Positions 24,456 through 33,058 of a stretch of 40,201 bases of DNA are shown here, piece by piece. Below the pieces are notes generated by a model, which saw only the letters and a program-made list of their open reading frames with translations, was not told the origin of the DNA and ran no database searches. Origin of the DNA: an uncultured Wenzhouxiangella sp. (GTDB taxonomy: Bacteria > Pseudomonadota > Gammaproteobacteria > Xanthomonadales > Wenzhouxiangellaceae). Location of the stretch: contig CAJXNU010000005.1 of the NCBI GenBank assembly GCA_913057255.1, forward strand, positions 1 through 40,201, read 5' to 3'. Every line of letters starts with the position of its first letter. Position 1 is the stretch's first letter. The position numbers were made by a program, and so were the translations under genes.

Positions 24456-26525
24456 TTATGGCAGGGCGCAGACGAAGCCAGAATCGCTGGCCGTATTGAT
24501 GTCAGGTGCCAGGTGCTCAGCCAACACTTTGGGGGATCTCGCCATCTGCCACTCATAAATCGTGGCGAAAGCCAAGACTCTCGGAACATAGTCTCGCGTC
24601 TCATAAAAAGGCAGGGTCTCGACCCAAACGTCTCGGGGCAGATCGGCCGGCACGTTGTCTCGATTGAGCCATCGCTCCACCGCGTTGATCCCTGCGTTAT
24701 AAGCCGCCGCGACCAAACGCCAATCATCATCAAAGCGCTCTTCTAGCTCAGCCAAATGCGCCACCCCCAAAGCGACATTGGTTTGTGGGGTGTAGAGTTC
24801 TTCCACATCACTCAACACTTGCCCCTGTCGTCTGGCCACGGCCCGAGCGGTGGAAGGCATGAGCTGCAACAAACCCATGGCACCCACGGGTGAGCGGGCA
24901 TCCGGTTGCAAGGCAGACTCTGCCCTCATCAAACCATAGATCAATGCCGGGTCCACCTGATGTTGATCGGCGGCTTGGGTCACCTCATCGACATGATCGA
25001 GCGGAAACCGAAGGGCATAAGCGCGCATCTTGCCACTGCTGGCCAGCGTGGCCACGGCCCGGTCATGCCACCCCACCTCTGAGGCCAAGATCGCGGCTTG
25101 GTGCTGATGGGCATCGGGCAAGGTGATGAGCCAATTAAACCAAGTCGCTCGCGCATGACCCAACAGCCCCACCTGATACAACGCCAAGGCCCGCTCAAAG
25201 GCGGGTTCACTCATCAATGACTCACGTATAAGAGGATCCACCGCCAATGTCTCGGGGCACAGCGACAAGGGCTGACCCAGTTTTTTCGCCGATAGAAACC
25301 CATAGTAGTTGGCCTCACCAGAGACCGATGCATAAGCCAACACCGCATCGGGCCGGCCGAGCTCTGCCAAGGCGCGGCCACGCCAGTAGCGCCAGCGGGC
25401 GCTCATTTGCTCAGCCATCGGCAATTGCTGAATGCTGGTGAGCACCTCATCCCACTGGCCATGCACCATGGCCACCCGCGCCCGCCACATCAGCAATTGC
25501 GCATCGCGAACCGCCGGTGGCAATTGATTAATGCGCTCAATGGCACCGGCATCCAAGCTCACGGCTTGGAACAGAGCAATCTCTCGAGCGATGGCCAAAC
25601 GGTCTGACTCATCGAAAGACATCCGCGACTCTAAAATCGCCCAATGGGCGCTCGCTTCGGCCCAGTCGCGGCGGGCCATCTTGACCAAGCCCCAGCGAAT
25701 GAGTTCATGGGCCGCATCATTATCCGGCCACCGCCTAGCTTGAGTCAGCGTTCGGTTGGGGTAGCGGGCCATCTCCAACCAGCGGCTGGCCCACACCCTT
25801 TGCTCTGTCGATAAGTACCGCTGCAAATAACCCGCCAGGCTCCGTTCATTTTGTTTGATGGCCAACAAAAACCGAGACCACCCCACCGCATGACTGGGCT
25901 GGGACTGGGCACGCCACCACGCAAAGGGTCGATCACAGGCTTCGTGCTGTGACTGACCCACGCGCCAGAGTGACTCAATGTCTGCCAATAAGGCGCGGTA
26001 CTCGGCACTGTCCACTTGCGGCTTGGCCAAGACATTGGCTTGTGCGACATGGCAGCGGATCTCATCGTCACTGGCCGCTTGCCCGGTTTGTTCTAGATAA
26101 CGCAGCAACACGTCGTATTGACCGCGCTGGCCCAGTGACCGCAACCAATTGCGTTCGAGCTGGTCGGCAAACGACCAATGACGGTACTTCGCCAAAAACC
26201 GAGTCATGGTGGCTTCATCCGTCTCATCGACCCGCTGTCTCAATGCCTCGAACATGAGATAGGGCAACAGCGGAGAGTCTGGATGGGTTTGGCTCAATTG
26301 ATCGATGGCCTGATCAACCGCGGGCAAGTCGGCACGGCTGGCTGCCTCCCAGGCGCCCATAAACGTTTCTTTGAGCGTTGGATCCAATTGAAGCGATGCG
26401 ATTGCTGGGTCGGTGTCGTCACTGGCCGCGGCACTCGCCGGCACACCCATTCCCAACAAGCAGCCGATTGCAAATATCAGCCCGCAGGTCACATGGACGA
26501 TGGTGTTGAATTGGCTTGCCTTCAT
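24456..26525 (-). CDS. slt: Soluble lytic murein transglycosylase (Slt70 type)
   Basis: This periplasmic enzyme cleaves peptidoglycan to 1,6-anhydromuropeptides. A signal peptide (about residues 1-33, ending ASAAA) is followed by a long alpha-superhelical U/L domain (about 40-500). The C-terminal SLT catalytic domain contains LIYGLMRAESALQPDARSPVGAMGLLQLMPSTA, with catalytic glutamate about E536 in MRAES. VALGVAHLAELEERF and VAAAYNAGINAVERWL complete the goose-lysozyme-like fold. The 689 residues are close to the E. coli form. It is the first gene of the minus-strand run slt-cca-RND-adaptor and is divergent from the TauE/SafE gene with only a 26-bp gap. Confidence 0.95.
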   Translation of the reverse strand: MKASQFNTIVHVTCGLIFAIGCLLGMGVPASAAASDDTDPAIASLQLDPTLKETFMGAWEAASRADLPAVDQAIDQLSQTHPDSPLLPYLMFEALRQRVDETDEATMTRFLAKYRHWSFADQLERNWLRSLGQRGQYDVLLRYLEQTGQAASDDEIRCHVAQANVLAKPQVDSAEYRALLADIESLWRVGQSQHEACDRPFAWWRAQSQPSHAVGWSRFLLAIKQNERSLAGYLQRYLSTEQRVWASRWLEMARYPNRTLTQARRWPDNDAAHELIRWGLVKMARRDWAEASAHWAILESRMSFDESDRLAIAREIALFQAVSLDAGAIERINQLPPAVRDAQLLMWRARVAMVHGQWDEVLTSIQQLPMAEQMSARWRYWRGRALAELGRPDAVLAYASVSGEANYYGFLSAKKLGQPLSLCPETLAVDPLIRESLMSEPAFERALALYQVGLLGHARATWFNWLITLPDAHQHQAAILASEVGWHDRAVATLASSGKMRAYALRFPLDHVDEVTQAADQHQVDPALIYGLMRAESALQPDARSPVGAMGLLQLMPSTARAVARRQGQVLSDVEELYTPQTNVALGVAHLAELEERFDDDWRLVAAAYNAGINAVERWLNRDNVPADLPRDVWVETLPFYETRDYVPRVLAFATIYEWQMARSPKVLAEHLAPDINTASDSGFVCALP

Positions 26526-26551
26526 GGATTGGAATGCGACACACTGCTCAT

Positions 26552-27328
26552 ATGATCAGTCTAACGATCTTGTTGGTGTTGGTGGGGCTTTTGGCCGGTG
26601 TTTTGGCTGGGCTATTTGGCATTGGCGGTGGCCTGTTGATTGTGCCGAGTCTCACCTTCGTCTTGCTGGCTCAAGGCTTGTCCCCCGAGTGGGTCTTGCC
26701 CACCGCCGTTGCCACCTCACTCGGGTCCATGCTGTTGACCTCAGCGGGCGCTGTCTGGGCGCACCACAAAAAAATCGGCACCGATCAGCGCACCCTCTGG
26801 CAAGTCGCGCCCACCTTAATGCTGGGCGGTGGTCTCGGCGCTTGGCTGACCACGGTCTTACCCACGCTTTATGTGGGCTTATTTTTTACAGGCCTGGTCA
26901 CCCTCATTGGTCTTCGCATGATGCTGGCGACTACACCACAAAAAGGCGCGCGCGATCCTCGACCTCGCGGGATTTTCTGGGCCGGTCCAATCATGGGTAC
27001 CAGCTCTGCGATGGTCGGGATTGGTGGGGGTTCGTTGCTGGTGCCTTATTTAACTTGGAATGGATACCAACCCGTGCAGGCCGTGGCACTGGCTTCGGCC
27101 TGTGGCTGGTTATTGGCGCTGGCCGGTACGATGGGGTTTGCCTTGACCCAGCCGGCTTATCTCAACCCCATTTATATCTTGATCATTGGTGTGGCGGGGT
27201 GGATCAGCGCGCCGGTGGGTGTGGCGCTGGCGCACCGGCTCTCAGCGACCCGACTTCGACGTCTTTTCGGCTTGATGTTGGTGCTCGTGGCCTTCCGTAT
27301 GCTCTGGCAGATCCACACGGCCACCTAA
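26552..27328 (+). CDS. TauE/SafE family membrane permease
   Basis: This is an inner-membrane protein of the TauE/SafE (DUF81) family, members of which are linked to export or uptake of sulfite, sulfoacetate or other organosulfur anions. The two family repeats are visible as AGLFGIGGGLLIVPSL in the first half and SAMVGIGGGSLLVPYL in the second. About eight helices are predicted over 258 residues. Upstream in-frame ATGs lie at 26534 and 26516. The 26534 ATG has GGATTGG before it and may be the true start. The last 87 bp overlap the 3' end of the convergent phosphatase-family gene. The substrate cannot be deduced. Confidence 0.9.
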   Translation: MISLTILLVLVGLLAGVLAGLFGIGGGLLIVPSLTFVLLAQGLSPEWVLPTAVATSLGSMLLTSAGAVWAHHKKIGTDQRTLWQVAPTLMLGGGLGAWLTTVLPTLYVGLFFTGLVTLIGLRMMLATTPQKGARDPRPRGIFWAGPIMGTSSAMVGIGGGSLLVPYLTWNGYQPVQAVALASACGWLLALAGTMGFALTQPAYLNPIYILIIGVAGWISAPVGVALAHRLSATRLRRLFGLMLVLVAFRMLWQIHTAT

Positions 27329-28069
27329 TTGCACCGTCATTTGCAACGGTCGGTGGTCTGAATAGTTCACCGGCAGCACCGCCAAATCATGGATATCCAT
27401 CTCAGGTGAGATCAGAATGTGATCAATGGCCCGCTGCGGATCCCATGAGGGATAGGTCAGCAAATGATCATCCGGGATCACCAAACCGGCTTTCTCACAA
27501 AACGACTGAATTTCCCAAGCGCTGGGGCTGGCGTTGAGATCGCCCATGATCACCACGTTGGGATAGTCTCGAACAAGGCCTGCGATATAGTCCAACTGCT
27601 GGATGCGCGCCCGTCGGCCCAAAGCCAAGTGCAGCACCACCAGATAAAGCGCATGCTCACCTTCGCCAAAGCGCACCACCAACGCGCCTCGTCCTGGGAT
27701 GGCACCAGGGAGGCGATGTTCTTCCACCTCACTGGGCTTGATGCGGCTTAAAAAACCAATCCCGGCGTGGGCAATGACACCGAGCTTGCGGTTGCCTTGA
27801 TAGTTCCAAAACGGGAAGTTGGCGTGCGTGGCCAGATACTTGGCTTGGTTTAAGAAGCCGGAGCGGAGACTGCCGCAGTCGACTTCTTGTAAGGCCACGA
27901 TGTCGTAGTCAGCGACCAGCTCAGCAATGGCATCGAGGTTGGCGACCCGCTCATTGTGCGGCAAGACCTGACGCCAACTTCGGGTCACATACTCTCGATA
28001 GTTGCCTGTGGTTGTCCCCGCTTGAATGTTGTAGCTCAAAAGCCTCAGTTGGCGTCTTGGCTCATTCAC
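27242..28069 (-). CDS. Endonuclease/exonuclease/phosphatase family protein
   Basis: This is a metal-dependent phosphodiesterase-fold protein of 275 residues. EEP motifs are visible: LRLLSYNIQAG (Asn), VALQEVD (catalytic Glu), VLHLALG (the usual His), IMGDLNASPSAWE (Asp and Asn), AIDHILIS (Asp/His) and NYSDHRPLQM (terminal Asp-His pair). It should be catalytically active, but the substrate (nucleic acid, phosphoinositide-like or other) is unknown. No signal peptide is seen. The start is GTG 28069, overlapping the dsbA stop (GTGA), so translation is coupled. The C-terminal tail is His/Glu rich and overlaps the TauE/SafE gene. Confidence 0.88.
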   Translation of the reverse strand: MNEPRRQLRLLSYNIQAGTTTGNYREYVTRSWRQVLPHNERVANLDAIAELVADYDIVALQEVDCGSLRSGFLNQAKYLATHANFPFWNYQGNRKLGVIAHAGIGFLSRIKPSEVEEHRLPGAIPGRGALVVRFGEGEHALYLVVLHLALGRRARIQQLDYIAGLVRDYPNVVIMGDLNASPSAWEIQSFCEKAGLVIPDDHLLTYPSWDPQRAIDHILISPEMDIHDLAVLPVNYSDHRPLQMTVQLGGRVDLPEHTEGHEHQHQAEKTSKSGR

Positions 28070-28749
28070 GATGTCCCGGCGTCGACCTCACTGTCACTGG
28101 CATCGTCTGCGGTGGCGTCGGTTAGGTTGAGAAGTGCTGCTTCACGCGCGACCAACTCATCGACCGCCTGCATCATCTCTTGGTAGGAGCCGAACTCGTT
28201 TAAGTTCATGCGCCATTTGCCCTGGACGATCACACTCGGCGTACCTCTGATCCCATAACGGCGCACCTCGGTGCGGTTTTTGCCCATTTGGCTTTCCACC
28301 GCAAATGACTCCGACATGCCCACAAACTCATCGGCATCCACACCAAAAGGCTCATACAACACGCCAATGTCGCGCATGCTTCGAATCGGTTGACGCTCAT
28401 CATGCAGCGCTTTAAATGTGGCCTCATGCGCCTCGTGATCCAATCCCATGGCCTGGGCCGTGTAATAGGCTCTGGCAAACGGCTCCCAACTGGGACGGAG
28501 CACGATCGGCAAGCGCTCCACTTCCACATAGGAAGGGGCACTCTCAGCCCATGCGCTCATGATCGGCAAGAAATTGCGACACGCCGGACAAGGATAGGCA
28601 AAGGCTTCGGTCACCACCACGCGGTCGGTGGGGACATTGGTGGGCGCTTCAAGCGCAATATAGTGGCGACCTTCTTCATATTGGGCCAACACGAACGTTG
28701 GCGCCAACACCAACGCCATCCACACAAGCTGAACGATTCGTTTGGTCAT
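28066..28749 (-). CDS. dsbA: Thiol:disulfide interchange protein, DsbA type
   Basis: This is a periplasmic oxidase that makes disulfides in exported proteins. The signal peptide is MTKRIVQLVWMALVLAPTFVLAQ. The active site lies in the thioredoxin fold as FAYPCPACRNF, that is CPAC instead of the CPHC of E. coli, which would be expected to alter redox potential. The cis-proline loop is GIRGTPSVIV. A helical insertion lies between them. It has 227 residues. ATG 28749 has GAGGA eight bases upstream, and the TTG at 28755 is rejected. It follows the cytochrome c4 gene, a common arrangement in gammaproteobacteria. The C-terminus carries an acidic tail of Asp/Ser residues. Confidence 0.93.
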   Translation of the reverse strand: MTKRIVQLVWMALVLAPTFVLAQYEEGRHYIALEAPTNVPTDRVVVTEAFAYPCPACRNFLPIMSAWAESAPSYVEVERLPIVLRPSWEPFARAYYTAQAMGLDHEAHEATFKALHDERQPIRSMRDIGVLYEPFGVDADEFVGMSESFAVESQMGKNRTEVRRYGIRGTPSVIVQGKWRMNLNEFGSYQEMMQAVDELVAREAALLNLTDATADDASDSEVDAGTS

Positions 28750-28785
28750 GATCAATCCTCAATTAAAGACAGTTGAGTTTTCAGT

Positions 28786-28815
28786 CCCTTGACTCTATCA
28801 GAGGCCTGTCAAGGG
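28786..28815. repeat. Inverted repeat between cytochrome c4 and dsbA genes
   Basis: CCCTTGAC (28786-28793) and GTCAAGGG (28808-28815) are perfect 8-bp arms with a 14-nt spacer. It lies seven bases after the cytochrome c4 stop, on the path of transcription toward dsbA. No T-tract follows on the minus strand, so it is not a classical terminator. It may stabilise the upstream mRNA or mark a processing site. Confidence 0.55.
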
Positions 28816-28822
28816 CTGAAGT

Positions 28823-29461
28823 TCACTCGGTGTAGCGCGCCAGGTGCAGCCCTTCAATGTATGAGCTCACCGCCTCAATTTCTTCATCGGTGAGCTGTCT
28901 GGCCACCGCCACCATGATGTTGCTAAACGGGTCATCGGCACCGTTGTTCTCACCGGCCCGATACCGTCTCAGCCGATCGGCGGTGTAGTCGGCATGCTGG
29001 CCTTGCAGGCTTGGATAATGCGCACCTGGGATGCCGCGACCACTGGGCCCATGGCAAGCGGCACAGGAGGGGACGCCTGAGGACATATTGCCCGATTGAT
29101 AAATGGCTTGACCCACTTCAACCAAGGCCTCATCGGCCACACCCGGTTGAATGGTTTGTTGTTCGAAATAAGCAGAGATATCGGCGATGTCTTGATCGCT
29201 TAGGTTCATCACCATCGGATACATGGTGGGCACTGAGCGTTTTTGATCACGCACCATTTGTGTTTGACGCATCGCGTAATCGGCGTGTTGACCGGCGATC
29301 TTCGGCCATTCTGCGATGGTTGAATTGCCATCTTGGCCGTGACAGGCACCACACACCATCGCTTTGGCAGCACCCGCTTCGGGGTCACCCACCAAGGCTT
29401 GTGCGGTGGCGTTTGTTGAGAAAACACCCATCAAAATGGCAGCCAAAGCCAGTCGAATCAT
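28823..29461 (-). CDS. Dihaem cytochrome c4
   Basis: This periplasmic dihaem cytochrome probably carries electrons to cbb3- or aa3-type terminal oxidases. The signal peptide is MIRLALAAILMGVFSTNATAQ. Two similar halves each have a CxxCH haem site: CGACHGQDGN and CAACHGPSGRG. Each half also has candidate axial methionines (MYPMVMNLSDQDIADISAYF and FSNIMVAVARQLTDEEIEAVSSYIEGL) and the shared KIAGQHADY/SLQGQHADY segment. It has 212 residues. ATG 29461 has AGGAGTAGGA just upstream. The longer frame upstream is not used because it lacks a signal sequence. Next downstream is dsbA. Confidence 0.95.
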   Translation of the reverse strand: MIRLALAAILMGVFSTNATAQALVGDPEAGAAKAMVCGACHGQDGNSTIAEWPKIAGQHADYAMRQTQMVRDQKRSVPTMYPMVMNLSDQDIADISAYFEQQTIQPGVADEALVEVGQAIYQSGNMSSGVPSCAACHGPSGRGIPGAHYPSLQGQHADYTADRLRRYRAGENNGADDPFSNIMVAVARQLTDEEIEAVSSYIEGLHLARYTE

Positions 29462-29536
29462 TTTGGTCCTACTCCTGATTGCATCTGCTGACCTGATATT
29501 ATCGCCTTTTTGGCACCGTTTGTTGAGTGCCATTGC

Positions 29537-29569
29537 GATTGTGTTGGGATTGTATTGAGATTGTATTGG
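29537..29569 (+). repeat. Three tandem 11-bp repeats just upstream of engB
   Basis: The units GATTGTGTTGG (29537-29547), GATTGTATTGA (29548-29558) and GATTGTATTGG (29559-29569) are adjacent and differ at two positions. They end seven bases before the engB ATG, in the divergent gap between the cytochrome c4 gene and engB. An 11-bp period is about one helical turn, so a protein could contact the same face repeatedly. Slippage is the simpler explanation. Confidence 0.9.
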
Positions 29570-29576
29570 GACCGTC

Positions 29577-30203
29577 ATGACAAAATCACCCTCGCCCGTG
29601 GCCAAACTGCTCAGACAAGCCCGCTATGTCGATAGCATCCATCACCATGCCCAACTGCCCCCCGATGTCGGGATTGAGGTGGCGATTGCTGGCCGGTCCA
29701 ATGCTGGAAAGTCGAGTCTGATCAACCGCTTATGTGATCAAAAAGCGCTGGCCAGAACCTCGAAAACGCCGGGCAGAACGCGCCAGTTGGTGTTTTTTGA
29801 GCTAGACCCCATGCGCAAGCTGGTCGATCTGCCAGGATATGGTTATGCCAAAGTCAGTGGCGATCTAAAAACCCATTGGCAAGGTTTGATTCAGGCATAT
29901 TTGGACCACCGCCAAGCCCTGGCGGGTTTGGTGGTGGTCATGGACATCCGCCACCCCTTGAAAGATTCTGATAAGCAGCTGATCGCCTGGGCCGGCTCAC
30001 GAGGATTGCCCCAGCATTTGGTGTTGACCAAAGCCGACAAGCTCGGTCGTGGTGCCATGGCCAAAAGCGTGGCTGCGGTGCGCCGCGAAATCCATCCCTC
30101 GGTGGGTGTACAAGCCTTCTCAGCCACCTCAGGACTGGGCATGGATGAGCTGCTGGCTGTTTTCTCTGATTGGTACCAGCCCGATGTGGATTTAATGAGC
30201 TAA
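29577..30203 (+). CDS. engB: Ribosome biogenesis GTP-binding protein EngB (YihA/YsxC)
   Basis: This essential-type GTPase helps large-subunit ribosome assembly and was linked to cell division in early work. G motifs are clear: G1 GRSNAGKSSLINRL, the switch region TPGRTRQLVFFEL (G2), G3 DLPGYGYAKVS, G4 LTKADKLG, and G5 around FSATSGLG. It has 208 residues, normal for the family. The ribosome site before ATG 29577 overlaps the tandem repeats (GGGA). It is divergent from the cytochrome c4 gene, as seen in other gammaproteobacteria, and 3 bp upstream of dusB. Confidence 0.96.
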   Translation: MTKSPSPVAKLLRQARYVDSIHHHAQLPPDVGIEVAIAGRSNAGKSSLINRLCDQKALARTSKTPGRTRQLVFFELDPMRKLVDLPGYGYAKVSGDLKTHWQGLIQAYLDHRQALAGLVVVMDIRHPLKDSDKQLIAWAGSRGLPQHLVLTKADKLGRGAMAKSVAAVRREIHPSVGVQAFSATSGLGMDELLAVFSDWYQPDVDLMS

Positions 30204-30206
30204 GAC

Positions 30207-31190
30207 ATGCGCATTGGCCCTCACACGCTCACATCCAACATTGGCTTGGCACCCATGGCCGGTGTCACCGACAAGCCCTTTCGCTTGTTATGTAAAGCCA
30301 TGGGCGCTGGTTTGGCCACCTCAGAGATGACCACCTCCGATGCCAGTCTCTGGCACACCAAAAAATCCCGCCACCGCATGGACCATGTCGGAGAACCGGG
30401 CATCATCAGCGTCCAAATCGCCGGCACCGAACCCAAGCCCATGGCCGATGCGGCGCGCTTTAACGTGGAGCACGGCGCGCACATCATCGACATCAACATG
30501 GGCTGTCCGGCCAAGAAAGTGTGCAAAGCTTGGGCAGGCTCTGCCTTGATGCAAGATGAGCCTCGGGTCGAAGCCATCTTGAAAGCCGTAGTCGATGCAG
30601 TGGACGTGCCAGTGACCCTAAAAATCCGCACCGGTTGGGCCAGCGACCAAAAAAACGCCCCGATCATTGCCCGCATGGCTCAAGACTGCGGCATCCAGGC
30701 CTTAGCGATTCATGGTCGGACGCGAGATCAAAAATACACGGGCGAGGCCGAATACGACACCATCGCCGAGATCAAGTCACTGCTGGAGATCCCCATCTGG
30801 GCCAATGGCGACATCGACTCCCCTGAAAAAGCCAAGGCAGTTCTCACGCACACCCAAGCCGATGGGCTTTTGATTGGGCGGGCCGCGCAGGGCCGGCCGT
30901 GGATTTTCAGACACATCCATCATTACTTAGCCACCGGCCGGCACTTACCCGAGCCCGATCCCATGGAGATTGGGGAGATCTTATTGGGGCATTTGAAGGC
31001 GCTGTATGAATTTTATGGTGAACAAACCGGTGTGCGCGTGGCGAGAAAACACTTGGGGTGGTATGCCAAAGACCGTCCCGAGAACCGAGCGTTTCTGGCG
31101 GTGGTCAATCGTGCTGAGGACGCGCCCACCCAATTGTCACTGACAGAAAAGTACTTTTCAGAACAGAGTCTGTATCGTTGCGTGTCATAA
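30207..31190 (+). CDS. dusB: tRNA-dihydrouridine synthase DusB
   Basis: This FMN enzyme reduces uridine to dihydrouridine in tRNA. The TIM-barrel start IGLAPMAGVTDKPFR, the catalytic-loop segment NMGCPAKKVCKAWAGSALM with the active cysteine in GCPAKK, and LAIHGRTRDQKYTG are diagnostic of the DusB subgroup. The C-terminal RNA-binding helical region includes VRVARKHLGWYAK. It has 327 residues. It begins 3 bp after engB. In many gammaproteobacteria dusB is followed by fis. Here it is followed after 7 bp by a TPR/AraC regulator instead. Confidence 0.94.
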   Translation: MRIGPHTLTSNIGLAPMAGVTDKPFRLLCKAMGAGLATSEMTTSDASLWHTKKSRHRMDHVGEPGIISVQIAGTEPKPMADAARFNVEHGAHIIDINMGCPAKKVCKAWAGSALMQDEPRVEAILKAVVDAVDVPVTLKIRTGWASDQKNAPIIARMAQDCGIQALAIHGRTRDQKYTGEAEYDTIAEIKSLLEIPIWANGDIDSPEKAKAVLTHTQADGLLIGRAAQGRPWIFRHIHHYLATGRHLPEPDPMEIGEILLGHLKALYEFYGEQTGVRVARKHLGWYAKDRPENRAFLAVVNRAEDAPTQLSLTEKYFSEQSLYRCVS

Positions 31191-31197
31191 TCTTCCT

Positions 31198-33048
31198 ATG
31201 GCCCTAAGAAAGAGTTTGATACCGACCTTGCAATGCTGGCTATGGGTTTGGGCCTCTCTACTCACACCCAGTTTTCTGATCGCTCAGGAGCCACCCGCGC
31301 CGACTGAGGCGAGCATCGAGCAAGGGCCTGATGCGTGGCTGGCCACTTTCGATCGGCTACAAACCACCGACTTGTCTCAAGCCACTGAGAGCCTGAACAA
31401 AGTCAGAGCTCAAGCCTTGGCCACCGATGATGTGGATTTGTTGTTTGCCTATGCCCAGCGCGTGATTGCCCATTTCCGCTATGCCGATGACCTTCCTCAA
31501 ATCATCGAAGAGCTCGAAGCATTCCAAACGCGCAATCAAGATGAACTCACTCCACCGCAACGCCGTTACCTACAACTGGTGCTGGCTGCGTTGCACATTC
31601 AAGACCAAAGTGATCTCGATGAGGCCGAGCGCATCCTCATCGCCTTAGACCAAGACCCTGGACTGAGCGAACACCAGGCCACCGTGAAAAAAACGCTGGG
31701 GGATTTGTATCAAACCCTTGGACGATATCCACAGGCGCTCAGTGCATACACCGAAGCCTTAAGACTCAATTCAGAGCCCGCGTTTCAGGCTCGGATCTAC
31801 AACAATCTAGGGAATGTGGCGAGCTTTTTAGAAGACTGGGATGAGGCCATTGGACACTATTTAAGGGCCATCGAGCTGTATGAAACGATCGGGTATGTGA
31901 GCGATCAGGTCTCGGTATGGGCCAACCTAGGCCCAACGTATCGGGACAATGAGGAGCCAGAAAAAGCATTAGAAGTCTATCTGGCCGGCATTGAGGCATT
32001 GGAAGGTTTGGATTCGCCCGATCTCAGTGCACAGTTTCAAATGAACTTGGGCAATTTGTATGTGGATCTGGGCCGGATGGACGATGCGCTTGTCGCCTTA
32101 GGCGAGTCCTTGCGTCTCTGTGAGGCCGAGGGCTTTGATTATTGTGTGATGCTCAATCACCTCAACATCGGTTATGCGGCCTATGTGGACCAAGACTATG
32201 CCCGTGCCCAAACCGCTTATGATCAGGCCGCTCGCATCCTAGAGCGCATTCCCGACCCGTATGTTGAGCGCCAATTGATGGACAACTACGCTGACCTCTA
32301 TCGAGATCTGGGTGAGTATGCGACCGCGCTTCAATATGCCGACCGGTACCATGAGCTTGATAGGCAGCTGATCAATGAAGAATCGAAAGCAGCGGCAGAA
32401 GAAATTCAAACGCGCTACGAGACCGAGCTCAAAGACGCGGAGCTTCTCATTCAAGCCGAACAAATTCAGCGGCAACAGACTCAGCTCCGATTGGGTATCG
32501 CTTTTGGTGCGGCACTCATCACCGCCTTGGTGGTCGCCCTCTTCTTCCTGAGCTATCGAACCCGGGCCCTGCAAAGCCTGTATGAGAGAAACCAGGACCT
32601 GTTGACTCAAAATGAGGTCAATCAACGCTTGGCTGAGCAACGCCACCTTGACCCGCCGGCAACCACCGAGGCCGATGGGGCCTCTCCGAGCCTGGCACAG
32701 GTGTTTGAACGGGTCACCGATGCGCTGCAACGAGAGGCCATTTACAGAGACCCAAACCTCTCACTCAATGACTTGGCCAGCCGTGTGGCCAGCAACAGCA
32801 CCTATGTCTCCAATGCGATCTCACAGGTCGCCAACACCAATTTCAATAACTTGGTCAATTACTATCGGATCATGGATGCCAGGCGCCAACTCAACCAAGC
32901 CGGTGCGGATGCGAAAATCTCGACCTTGGTCCACCACTGCGGCTTCAACTCCAAGGCCTCTTTTTATCGGGCCTTCTCCAAATACGTGGGCATGACACCC
33001 TCACAGTACCTGCAGCGCTTGAAAGCGAACGAAGCCAACGTCGCCTGA
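31198..33048 (+). CDS. Membrane-spanning TPR sensor with AraC-type HTH
   Basis: This 616-residue protein looks like a one-component transmembrane transcription regulator. A signal-anchor or signal peptide (about residues 8-30, ending FLIAQ) leads into a region of tetratricopeptide repeats (about 60-400), for example TLGRYPQALSAYTEALRL and LGEYATALQYADRYHEL. A short coiled coil with Gln/Glu comes next, then one membrane helix (about 432-451, LGIAFGAALITALVVALFFL). The C-terminal AraC-type domain (about 515-610) contains LSLNDLASRVASNSTYVSNAI and the second HTH ISTLVHHCGFNSKASFYRAFSKYVGMTPSQYLQRL. TPRs would therefore sit in the periplasm and DNA binding in the cytoplasm. It has no clear ribosome site and lies 7 bp after dusB. 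The function is unknown. The architecture recalls membrane regulators of polysaccharide or peptide uptake. Confidence 0.85.
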   Translation: MALRKSLIPTLQCWLWVWASLLTPSFLIAQEPPAPTEASIEQGPDAWLATFDRLQTTDLSQATESLNKVRAQALATDDVDLLFAYAQRVIAHFRYADDLPQIIEELEAFQTRNQDELTPPQRRYLQLVLAALHIQDQSDLDEAERILIALDQDPGLSEHQATVKKTLGDLYQTLGRYPQALSAYTEALRLNSEPAFQARIYNNLGNVASFLEDWDEAIGHYLRAIELYETIGYVSDQVSVWANLGPTYRDNEEPEKALEVYLAGIEALEGLDSPDLSAQFQMNLGNLYVDLGRMDDALVALGESLRLCEAEGFDYCVMLNHLNIGYAAYVDQDYARAQTAYDQAARILERIPDPYVERQLMDNYADLYRDLGEYATALQYADRYHELDRQLINEESKAAAEEIQTRYETELKDAELLIQAEQIQRQQTQLRLGIAFGAALITALVVALFFLSYRTRALQSLYERNQDLLTQNEVNQRLAEQRHLDPPATTEADGASPSLAQVFERVTDALQREAIYRDPNLSLNDLASRVASNSTYVSNAISQVANTNFNNLVNYYRIMDARRQLNQAGADAKISTLVHHCGFNSKASFYRAFSKYVGMTPSQYLQRLKANEANVA

Positions 33049-33058
33049 GCGCTTTTAT

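Noticed and set aside
29462-29605. N-terminal extension of cytochrome c4 through the repeat array
   Set aside because: The extension is low complexity and would bury the signal peptide, while ATG 29461 has a good ribosome site.
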